The notes beneath the pieces were generated by a model. The model ran no database searches and was not told the origin of the DNA. It worked only from the letters and a program-made list of their open reading frames with translations. A program made the position numbers and the translations under genes. Below are positions 15,597 to 22,282 of a DNA stretch of 31,612 nucleotides, piece after piece. The DNA is from a virus, in the IMG/VR virus record IMGVR_UViG_3300042453_004042, positions 1 through 31,612 of that record; one strand, given 5' to 3'. The first letter of the stretch is position 1, and every line of letters begins with the position of its first letter.

Positions 15597-15909
15597 ATTA
15601 CTTGAATTATTAAAAGAAGCAAAAGAAACATTTGAAGATTTTGCTAATATTAGAGGTAAAGGCGCTTCTAAAATATCAGAAAACGCTGAAAAAAAAGGTG
15701 GTTTAGCACTTTTAACTTGGCATCATTTTAAAGTTAAATTACCTTATTATAAAAAAGCATCTGAGGGTAAATTAGATTTAGATAAAGCTAAAAAAGAATA
15801 CGAAGAAACTTATAAAAAAATATCTTTGAATATGACTCAAATTGAGTTTCAAAGAGAAGTTGGTCGTTTAGAAGTTTTAGGTGAGTTATTAATACAAAAT
15901 AAAAAATAA
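15589..15909 (+). CDS. small helix-tagged conserved phage protein, 106 aa
   Basis: I chose ATG 15589, which gives the tag M-I-K-L-L-E-L-L-K-E with L-K-E10 before A-K-E. An in-frame ATG at 15556 would add 11 residues inside the previous gene that do not fit the tag pattern. The body has G-A-S-K-I-S-E-N-A-E-K-K-G-G and L-T-W-H-H-F-K-V-K-L-P-Y-Y-K-K-A, then a helical hairpin ending G-R-L-E-V-L-G-E-L-L-I. The W-H-H-F motif with K-L-P-Y-Y is the most distinctive part; I know no function for it. The gene overlaps its predecessor by eight bases and the next starts one base after its stop. Confidence 0.75.
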   Translation: MIKLLELLKEAKETFEDFANIRGKGASKISENAEKKGGLALLTWHHFKVKLPYYKKASEGKLDLDKAKKEYEETYKKISLNMTQIEFQREVGRLEVLGELLIQNKK

Positions 15910-15910
15910 C

Positions 15911-16528
15911 ATGCTAAATGAAAATATTCCTTATTTTAAATGTTTAATAAGACGTTCTCATTATACTCATAATTTTAAAGATAGCAATATTTTTGATAAC
16001 GCTTATGCTTTTGGTATTCAATCTATTACAGGTAAAATATTAACTTTTCATGTTATGACAGATTTTGGGATGGTGAGAAGTAGAGTACCTATCTCAGAAC
16101 TTTTTTTAAAAGAACCAATTAAAGATATTCCTTTTTATTATAAACAACTATGGGATTGTTTTAGTGAAAATGTTACTATTACAAAATATTCTTTTTTATT
16201 AGAAAAAAGATGTCAAGTTGCTTTAAGGGATAAAACTAAAATTTGGGCAACTTATATGTTTACTATTGATTGGTTTAATAATCCATATTCAGATGAACCT
16301 ACTGATTATAAAGCAGGTCATATATTAATGGCTGATGATGGTTATCTTTTATGTATGCCTAATAATAGAATATATTGGAGAGATTCAAACTGGGTTACAA
16401 CAGACTTTCCATTAAATGTAAAAGATATAAAAGTAGATAAATATTTACCATCTGTAGAATCAGTAGCAGATAAATGGATAACAGAAGATACTGATTCATA
16501 CTATTATGATATTAACAAAACTATATAA
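15911..16528 (+). CDS. conserved phage protein of unknown function, 205 aa
   Basis: A Trp/Tyr/Phe-rich globular protein without membrane segment or tag helix: Y-F-K-C-L-I-R-R, T-H-N-F-K-D, Q-L-W-D-C-F-S, M-F-T-I-D-W-F-N-N-P-Y-S, and near the end K-W-I-T-E-D-T-D-S-Y-Y-Y-D. I recall homologues with the L-W-D-C-F and D-W-x-x-N-P-Y-S motifs in cyanophages and other T4-like phages, where no function has been assigned. It is followed by a gap of about 45 bases holding a class I element, so it is probably the last gene of one transcription unit. Aromatic richness hints at a virion or nucleic-acid-binding role, but this is weak. Confidence 0.75.
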   Translation: MLNENIPYFKCLIRRSHYTHNFKDSNIFDNAYAFGIQSITGKILTFHVMTDFGMVRSRVPISELFLKEPIKDIPFYYKQLWDCFSENVTITKYSFLLEKRCQVALRDKTKIWATYMFTIDWFNNPYSDEPTDYKAGHILMADDGYLLCMPNNRIYWRDSNWVTTDFPLNVKDIKVDKYLPSVESVADKWITEDTDSYYYDINKTI

Positions 16529-16555
16529 AAATCTAATTTTATCTAAATAATAAAT

Positions 16556-16566
16556 ATATTTATAAC
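16556..16566 (+). promoter_or_regulatory. class I upstream element (ATATTTATAAC)
   Basis: Exact copy followed by GAAATAT. No ATG follows at the usual distance. A TTG lies 8 bases and a GTG 14 bases downstream; the GTG matches the 11-14 base spacing of the other copies. Confidence 0.55.
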
Positions 16567-16574
16567 GAAATATC

Positions 16575-19145
16575 TTGCCTGTGAAGAATATATACTTATT
16601 TATAGTCCATATTGCAAATAACTTATTTCCTCTTAATGAATACTCATCAGGAGAAATAAAAAAGTTAATGGACAAATTTAAGGAAGAAGCTGATGACTTA
16701 AATATTGATATAGATGACGCTAAATTAGAATCATATATTCAACGTTTTGATCAATTAAAGAATTCACCTAAAATACAAGAAAAAGATCTACGTAAATACT
16801 CATTATCTAAACTTATTAAGTTAATTTCTTCTTCTGAAGGAGCAGATGATGATAGAGAAGATACAACACCAGATGTAGTATATGATGATGAAAATATTAC
16901 TATATGGAATGGTAGTAAAGAAGATAATTGTGTACATTATGGTAGAGGTGAACGTTGGTGTATAACTAGAGGTTCATTTAGTAATTATAGATATAGTCAA
17001 GATAGATCATATCCTACTTTCTATTTAGCTAAAAATAGTGCTTTATCAGATAGTGATAAATTAAGTTTTGTTGCTATTCAAGTTAGAGATACTCCAGATG
17101 ATAATAAAAAGTATGTTTATACTAATAGACAAAATAGTCCTCATGAATCTCAACCAATGAATTTTAGCTCTTTAATGAGTGAAATACCTTGGTTAAGAGA
17201 AGTATCTAATATTAAAAATGTACTTAAGTATATTCCTTTATCATCTACTGAAAAAGCAACCCAAGTATATGGTAAATCTGGAGGAGAATTATCTATTCGT
17301 AGATGGGTAGATTTACCTTTCCCAGTTAAAAAACAATATTTAGTAGCTAGAAAAGGTCAAAAAACATTATTCTCAGATATTAATAATGATGAATTTGTAT
17401 CTCAATATTTACCTCAATATCCACAGTTAGCTACATTTATAGCTGTTACTCCTGGAGTATTAAGTTCAATACTTTTATTAAAACATTTAGATAAATTCTC
17501 AAATAATGATAGAAAATCTATAACTGCTAATTTACGTGATAGTATTAAATTAGAAGAATTATCTAAAGAAAATATTCCTTTTCCTGTTAAAAAATTATTA
17601 GTAGCTTTAAATAAATGGGATATAAAATCTAATGAAAGATTATATACCACTAAAGATGGTAACGCTATAGTAAAATTAACATTTGGAGATGATGTTAAAG
17701 CAGGTGTTTATACTGCTGAAGATGACTATCCAGATATTAAATTAAATGCTCGTACATCTAAATATTTAACTGAATATCCTGATCTTGATAAAATACCATT
17801 TAATAATCTCTTAAAATTAGCATCAAATGAAGTTATTAGTAAAGAATTCATTAATACTGTATTAACTCAAGCACAAGAAGATCCTAACTCAGCTATTATA
17901 GTTAAGGATACTGATACAGGTAAATTAATATTAGATTCAAATTCATTTACTTCATATAAGTTAGAAGATGGTAAAATATCATCTGTTCCTTTTGATAGTG
18001 AAGAAGTACAAAATGCTTTAGCAAATGAAAATGAAAATAATGGTTTCCAAGAAAACGCTGTTAATTTAGTATTTTCTAATACACCAGAACTTCCTAGTCA
18101 AATAGATAAAGAAGCTTTTTATAAGATATTAAACAGTACACCATACGCTAATAGAACAAGAGGCGGATATGTAATATTAGTAAACCCAGGAGATAATCAA
18201 ATATTTGCTATGTCTATATCTCCATCAAGTGGTTTTGATTTTGATAGATTATATGGAAGTGGAGATAATTGGAAAAAAAGAAGTACATATAATAATGAAT
18301 TTAATGATAATAATTGGAGAATATATTTTGATTATTTAAGAAACCAAAATAGAGGTTATACTAGTGAAGAATTATTATCATTATTAAATACTAGTTGGAG
18401 AAGTGACTGGAAAAAAGCAATTATAGCAGCTAATCCTCCTATGATTGATAATAGTAGAATTAGACCAGCAGTAATTGATGGTAAACATGTTCTTATAAAC
18501 ACTCAAGATCCAAGAAATAGTCAAGTTATATCTGATAGAACAGGTCGTTTAATTAGAACTAGTATTAAACCAAATGAAGTTGCTAGAGCTTTAGGTCAAG
18601 CAGCCCCAACAGCAGCTCCAACAGCGGTACCCACGGCTGCAGGTGGAAGAGGCAGACCTGCAGGAGCTAGAGCAGCAGCGCCAGCAGCACCTGCACCAGC
18701 AGCAGGTGGAGAAGCAAATGCCGGTGTAACAACAGCTATTGAAAATGCTGGACTAACAACAGGATTCAATACTTTACCTGCAAATATAAGAACAAGAATA
18801 TCAGCGGGAACTGTTGTTCCATATACTAGAAGAAATGCTTCTTTAGATGCCATTGGTAGAGTAACAGGTGTGATAAATGCAGGTCAAAGCAGATTTTACA
18901 TAATGCGAATGCCTAGTGGGCGAGTGATTGGATTTGTTACTATGCAACCTGATGCTAAACACTATATTGTGACATCAAATGCCTCTTATAGAGTACCTAG
19001 AGTGAGTCAATTAGCAGCTTCTTTACAACAAAATAATATAACTGAAGAATTAAAAACATTAGTAAGATTCCATTCAGTAGCTATGCCTGAAGAAGCTCAA
19101 CAAATGAGAAAATTTTTACTAAATCTAAAAAATAAGAAAAAATGA
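16575..19145 (+). CDS. large phage protein with HYGxGxxWCIT domain and Ala/Pro-rich hinge, 856 aa
   Basis: The start is non-ATG: TTG at 16575, or more likely GTG at 16581, 14 bases after the class I element. The N-terminal part (1-90) is helical and charged. At 119-150 lies C-V-H-Y-G-R-G-E-R-W-C-I-T-R followed by Y-P-T-F-Y-L-A-K, a domain I recall from many tailed-phage proteins of unknown activity; the Cys/His/Trp spacing hints at an enzyme but no family can be named. The middle (200-670) has repeated W/Y/N-rich segments. Residues about 675-715 are an Ala/Pro/Gly hinge, coded by sequence visibly richer in G and C than its surroundings. A compact C-terminal domain (720-856) follows. Probably a virion or packaged internal protein. 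Confidence 0.75.
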   Translation: MPVKNIYLFIVHIANNLFPLNEYSSGEIKKLMDKFKEEADDLNIDIDDAKLESYIQRFDQLKNSPKIQEKDLRKYSLSKLIKLISSSEGADDDREDTTPDVVYDDENITIWNGSKEDNCVHYGRGERWCITRGSFSNYRYSQDRSYPTFYLAKNSALSDSDKLSFVAIQVRDTPDDNKKYVYTNRQNSPHESQPMNFSSLMSEIPWLREVSNIKNVLKYIPLSSTEKATQVYGKSGGELSIRRWVDLPFPVKKQYLVARKGQKTLFSDINNDEFVSQYLPQYPQLATFIAVTPGVLSSILLLKHLDKFSNNDRKSITANLRDSIKLEELSKENIPFPVKKLLVALNKWDIKSNERLYTTKDGNAIVKLTFGDDVKAGVYTAEDDYPDIKLNARTSKYLTEYPDLDKIPFNNLLKLASNEVISKEFINTVLTQAQEDPNSAIIVKDTDTGKLILDSNSFTSYKLEDGKISSVPFDSEEVQNALANENENNGFQENAVNLVFSNTPELPSQIDKEAFYKILNSTPYANRTRGGYVILVNPGDNQIFAMSISPSSGFDFDRLYGSGDNWKKRSTYNNEFNDNNWRIYFDYLRNQNRGYTSEELLSLLNTSWRSDWKKAIIAANPPMIDNSRIRPAVIDGKHVLINTQDPRNSQVISDRTGRLIRTSIKPNEVARALGQAAPTAAPTAVPTAAGGRGRPAGARAAAPAAPAPAAGGEANAGVTTAIENAGLTTGFNTLPANIRTRISAGTVVPYTRRNASLDAIGRVTGVINAGQSRFYIMRMPSGRVIGFVTMQPDAKHYIVTSNASYRVPRVSQLAASLQQNNITEELKTLVRFHSVAMPEEAQQMRKFLLNLKNKKK

Positions 19146-19393
19146 AAGTAAGCGATTTAAGACGTATAATTCAAGAAGAATTAGCTTCAATATTAGCAGA
19201 AAATGCACCTGCTAAAGAAAAAGAAACAATTGAAGCACCCCCAACTACTAAACCTGGTACAAAACCAAAACGTAGAGGATTTGATAAACCAGCTCCTGGT
19301 GTAAAACCAACACCTAAAAATGAAAATCTTTCAGAAGCTGAAAAAGAATTAGCAAATAAAATAGCTCAACGCTTTTTAAAATTAAAAAAATAA
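19142..19393 (+). CDS. minimal helix-tagged internal protein, 83 aa
   Basis: Almost nothing but a tag and a tail: residues 2-19 (K-V-S-D-L-R-R-I-I-Q-E-E-L-A-S-I-L-A) are the cleanest form of the recurring helix and end L-A-E20 before N-A-P. The remainder is a Pro/Lys/Thr-rich, probably unfolded linker (T-K-P-G-T-K-P-K-R-R-G) and a short C-terminal helix. It resembles T4 internal proteins in plan: targeting peptide, cleavage site, small basic cargo. It overlaps the preceding stop (ATGA) and shares a base with the next start. No known family. Confidence 0.75.
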   Translation: MKVSDLRRIIQEELASILAENAPAKEKETIEAPPTTKPGTKPKRRGFDKPAPGVKPTPKNENLSEAEKELANKIAQRFLKLKK

Positions 19394-20679
19394 TGAAACG
19401 TTTACTTGAAATAGAATACGAAAAGATATTTAAACCTGAGACTATGGCCTCTTTAAAAGGCAAGTCAGGTGAATCTTTAAAACAAATGCTTGGTAACAAG
19501 TCATTAATGCAAACTATATCTCGCTCATCACAGTTAGTAAGTGAAATTGTGGCTGCTGAAGATGGTCACCGTGACGCTTTAGAAGGTATGGCAGCTGATA
19601 TGGTTACTCAAGCTTATCCTATTATTGACTATGCTAATATTAAAATAGATGCTAAAATAGTTAGTATGGGTAATTTAAATGTGGCTCCTGAACCTAATGA
19701 GGAAGAAGTAAATACTCCTGATTTTGGTGAAGGTAACCCAGATTTAATGAAAGCTAAACGTCGCATTATAAATGGTATTACTCAAGGAGCTTCTATCCGT
19801 GGAGCTTTTGCTTTTTATTTATTTAGAGAGTATCTAGATCTTTTAGATGATACTTTAGTGGATAAATATGGAGAAATATTAAAATTATCTTTTGGTATAT
19901 ATGATGATGAAAATGCTATAGCTATGTTATTAGCTATGATAGCTCAAAATAGAAATATGCCTGGTGGAGAAAGTGAGATGGTTTATGATGAAGAAGAAGA
20001 TCGTTTTGTTATTAAAGCTAGAGCAATCTGTTTCCCAATGTTAGTTCATGAAATTGTAAAAGGTTTATATGAAATTGTTGGTATACAAGGTTTCAGCGGA
20101 GATAAAGAACAAAATAAAGCTATTATAGGAGCAGTTGATAAAGTATCTAATGAACCTCGCGATTTTCAATATGGTAAATTTATTTATGATGGTTTAAATG
20201 ATTTATATCTTGATAGTAATATAGATGACGCTCGTGTTAGAGAATTGTTCTTTGCTGAAGTATATAAATTAAGTGAAAGTGAATTTATTAGTTTTATTGA
20301 AAATTTAGTTAATAATAAATTAACATCTACTCAACGTAATTGGGCTATAGGTGAGATGAAACAAATTGCTAAAGATCTTACTAAAGATGATACTGGTTTA
20401 GAAGATTTAGATGAAGATAAAAAACCATATAAAGATTTAGAAATCACAGACAAATATATTATTCGTGAATTTAACGAAAATATAGATCCAATTGAATTAA
20501 TGTGGCACCGTGATAATGAAAATCGTATTATTGAAATTATAGGAGAGACCGATTGGAAAATCCAATTAGATAACCAGTTACCAACTTCAATGAATGAATC
20601 AATTTCTATACCTAAACATATGTATCATAGATTAATTAAAGGTACAGGTAATCTAAAATTAAAAATTCATAAATCTTAA
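19393..20679 (+). CDS. large conserved phage protein, 428 aa, unknown function
   Basis: A mostly helical protein opening with the short helix K-R-L-L-E-I-E-Y-E-K-I-F. It continues with repeated Met/Ala/Glu-rich helices, K-I-D-A-K-I-V, then N-G-I-T-Q-G-A-S-I-R-G-A-F-A-F-Y-L-F-R-E (about 131-150), I-C-F-P-M-L-V-H-E-I-V-K-G-L-Y-E and L-F-F-A-E-V-Y-K-L. I recall similar proteins with the V-H-E-I-V-K-G and E-V-Y-K-L-patterns from uncultured tailed phages, with no assigned function. The V-H-E-I-V-K-G segment is not a zinc motif (no second His). It is the last long gene of this block before a class I element. A structural or head-interior role is plausible from position only. Confidence 0.75.
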   Translation: MKRLLEIEYEKIFKPETMASLKGKSGESLKQMLGNKSLMQTISRSSQLVSEIVAAEDGHRDALEGMAADMVTQAYPIIDYANIKIDAKIVSMGNLNVAPEPNEEEVNTPDFGEGNPDLMKAKRRIINGITQGASIRGAFAFYLFREYLDLLDDTLVDKYGEILKLSFGIYDDENAIAMLLAMIAQNRNMPGGESEMVYDEEEDRFVIKARAICFPMLVHEIVKGLYEIVGIQGFSGDKEQNKAIIGAVDKVSNEPRDFQYGKFIYDGLNDLYLDSNIDDARVRELFFAEVYKLSESEFISFIENLVNNKLTSTQRNWAIGEMKQIAKDLTKDDTGLEDLDEDKKPYKDLEITDKYIIREFNENIDPIELMWHRDNENRIIEIIGETDWKIQLDNQLPTSMNESISIPKHMYHRLIKGTGNLKLKIHKS

Positions 20680-20690
20680 TTAAAACATAC

Positions 20691-20701
20691 ATATTTATAA
20701 T
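20691..20701 (+). promoter_or_regulatory. class I upstream element (ATATTTATAAT)
   Basis: One mismatch at the last base, followed by AAAAATAT, 14 bases before ATG 20716, within a 36-base gap. Confidence 0.5.
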
Positions 20702-20715
20702 AAAAATATTTTATA

Positions 20716-21405
20716 ATGAACCAAACCGCTCAACTTAGACAACTTATTAGAGAATCAATTCAAGAATATATTCGTGAAATTGATGAAGCAGGTAATAGAG
20801 CCGCTTTAGAAGCTAAAATGGCTAAAACTCAAGAAGCTATTGATCTTCGCAAGAAAAAACTTAACATGGAAGGTTTAGATGAAGCTTACCATGATATGAT
20901 GGATAAAGGTAAGATGAAAGAAATGACATCTGAAATTAAAATGCTTGAGAAATCATTGGATAAGTATGGCAGGATGCTTGAAAAAATGGACGCTAAAAAT
21001 GCTCCTAAAATGGAAGAAATGAAAGATGATAAAGTTGAAGAAGAAATAATTGATGAAGTTTCAATTGATGAATCTGAAAACGAAGAAGAAGAAAGATACG
21101 ATGAAAAGGGTAAACCCGATCCAAATGGACAATATGACTCAGGTGATAATTATATAGGACCAAAAATGGAAGAATCAATGGATGTATATGAAATACTTCA
21201 TATGCAAAAAAGAGCAGGCATCATCTCAGAAACTGAGTATATTGCTAAGTTAGAAGAAGCTAAAAAGAAAATGACAGCTGCTCAAAAAGAGAAGAAAGAA
21301 GATATTGTGAAAAGCATGAAAAAATCTAAAAGCTTCGGTAAATCAAAAGAAGAAAAAGCTAAAATGTATGCTACTGCTACTAAATTAGCTACTAAGAAAA
21401 AATAA
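20716..21405 (+). CDS. helix-tagged, highly charged coiled-coil protein, putative core/internal head protein, 229 aa
   Basis: N-terminal tag T-A-Q-L-R-Q-L-I-R-E-S-I-Q-E-Y-I-R-E-I-D-E ends I-D-E24 before A-G, the best T4-like site in the window. Residues 30-100 form a Lys/Glu/Met-rich coiled coil, 100-130 are very acidic, and 155-180 carry M-Q-K-R-A-G-I-I-S-E-T-E-Y-I-A-K-L-E-E (shared in part with the 141-residue protein at 10.6 kb). The basic C-terminus has K-K-E-D-I-V-K-S-M-K-K-S and Y-A-T-A-T-K-L-A, a segment I recall at the ends of many phage proteins. It resembles prohead core/scaffold proteins in composition. A strong terminator follows its stop. Confidence 0.75.
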   Translation: MNQTAQLRQLIRESIQEYIREIDEAGNRAALEAKMAKTQEAIDLRKKKLNMEGLDEAYHDMMDKGKMKEMTSEIKMLEKSLDKYGRMLEKMDAKNAPKMEEMKDDKVEEEIIDEVSIDESENEEEERYDEKGKPDPNGQYDSGDNYIGPKMEESMDVYEILHMQKRAGIISETEYIAKLEEAKKKMTAAQKEKKEDIVKSMKKSKSFGKSKEEKAKMYATATKLATKKK

Positions 21406-21431
21406 TTTTCTTTTAAAATTTTTATAAAGTT

Positions 21432-21454
21432 AGGCCTCCTAGGAGGCCTTTTTT
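21432..21454 (+). terminator. intrinsic terminator closing the long helix-tagged run
   Basis: A perfect 18-base GC-rich palindrome (AGGCCTCC-TAGG-AGGCCT style, 21432-21449) is followed by a run of T, 26 bases after the stop of the 229-residue protein. Confidence 0.88.
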
Positions 21455-21461
21455 ATATTTA
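21454..21461 (+). promoter_or_regulatory. class II upstream element (TATATTTA)
   Basis: TATATTTA directly after the terminator T-run, followed by an A-rich leader ending AAAGGTT at ATG 21477 (15 bases between). Promoter role is inferred. Confidence 0.45.
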
Positions 21462-21476
21462 AATAAAACAAAGGTT

Positions 21477-21956
21477 ATGAATATATTTTATATTAATGAA
21501 GATCCGATTATCGCTGCGCGTGAATTAGCAGACGATCACATTCGCAAAATGCAAATTGAAAGTGCACAAATGTGTTGCACAGCACACTGGGCTATTGGTG
21601 GTGAAGCACCATACAAACGAGCACACCTCAATCATCCATCAACAAAATGGGTTAGAGAATCTATACAACATTATAGATGGCTTATAGCACATGGTCTTGA
21701 AATTTGTAACGAATTCACTAAACGTTATGGTAAACATCATAAAACACAAGATGTATTAGAATGGTGCAAAATAAATGAACCCAACATTCCAGATAATGGT
21801 TTTACTCCTCCACCACAATGTATGCCTGATATTTATAAAAAAGCAGATACAATCGAAGCATATAAAAACTTTTATATTAAAGATAAAATAGGTATTAAAA
21901 AACTAGATTGGAAAAAACTAAATAATACACCTTTATGGATTTCTACATATTTATAA
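21477..21956 (+). CDS. conserved phage protein of unknown function, 159 aa
   Basis: A Trp/His/Cys/Pro-rich globular protein. Distinct motifs are D-D-H-I-R-K-M-Q-I-E-S-A-Q (about 19-31), H-L-N-H-P-S-T-K-W-V-R-E-S (about 50-62), R-Y-G-K-H-H-K-T-Q and F-T-P-P-P-Q-C-M-P-D-I-Y-K. I recall this small family (H-x-x-K-M-x-x-E-x-A-Q plus N-H-P-S-x-W plus P-P-Q-x-M-P) from many tailed phages, where the function is unknown; conserved His, Glu and Cys make an enzymatic or nucleic-acid role possible. It has no helix tag and is the first gene after a terminator, led by a class II element. Confidence 0.78.
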   Translation: MNIFYINEDPIIAARELADDHIRKMQIESAQMCCTAHWAIGGEAPYKRAHLNHPSTKWVRESIQHYRWLIAHGLEICNEFTKRYGKHHKTQDVLEWCKINEPNIPDNGFTPPPQCMPDIYKKADTIEAYKNFYIKDKIGIKKLDWKKLNNTPLWISTYL

Positions 21957-21978
21957 TAAACATTAAAAAATTAAAAAT

Positions 21979-22161
21979 ATGACAGACGTAAAATCTTGGA
22001 TCCAATCAAAAACAATTTGGGCAGCATTAGTAGTGCTTGCTCCTATTATCACTAAATTAGTAGGTTTTGATGTTGATGCTGTATTAGCAGATATTTTAAC
22101 AATTGCTGGTGCTGGAGGTGCTATTTATTTCCGCATTGTAGCCTCAACAAAATTAAAATAA
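21979..22161 (+). CDS. putative holin, 60 aa
   Basis: A very small membrane protein: charged N-terminus with K-S-W-I-Q-S-K-T-I-W, a hydrophobic helix (about 14-28, A-A-L-V-V-L-A-P-I-I-T-K-L-V), a short acidic loop (D-V-D-A-V-L-A-D), and a second weakly hydrophobic helix rich in Gly/Ala (G-A-G-G-A-I-Y-F-R-I-V-A). Size and the S-K-T-I-W plus A-I-Y-x-R-I pattern match a group of phage holin-like proteins that permeabilise the inner membrane for the endolysin. The amidase is 7 kb upstream, so this is not the usual adjacent lysis cassette. The leader is an A-rich stretch (AAAAATTAAAAAT) before ATG. Confidence 0.65.
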   Translation: MTDVKSWIQSKTIWAALVVLAPIITKLVGFDVDAVLADILTIAGAGGAIYFRIVASTKLK

Positions 22162-22168
22162 ATTTATA

Positions 22169-22200
22169 GACCGATTCATAGCCGGTCGCTCTAAATAGAG
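22169..22200 (+). other. two short hairpins in the gap after the holin gene
   Basis: GACCG (22169-22173) pairs with CGGTC (22183-22187), and CTCT (22189-22192) pairs with AGAG (22197-22200) around AAAT. They directly precede the terminator at 22218. They may be part of a small structured 3' UTR or RNA; short stems mean chance is possible. Confidence 0.3.
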
Positions 22201-22217
22201 ATAAAAATATGGTAGCT

Positions 22218-22245
22218 GTGGCACCCTTAAAAGGTGCCACTTTTT
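22218..22245 (+). terminator. intrinsic terminator
   Basis: GTGGCACC (22218-22225) and GGTGCCAC (22233-22240) form an 8-bp perfect stem with a seven-base loop, followed by TTTTT. It ends the holin-side transcript before the FAD-dependent dehydrogenase gene. Confidence 0.88.
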
Positions 22246-22282
22246 ATTTGGCTAACAAAATAAAAAATCTTATATTAATAAT

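Noticed and set aside
18596-18853. Minus-strand open frame rich in Ala/Gly/Pro opposite the hinge of the 856-residue protein
   Set aside because: It is the mirror of the G/C-rich Ala/Pro codons on the + strand; low complexity and no initiation context.
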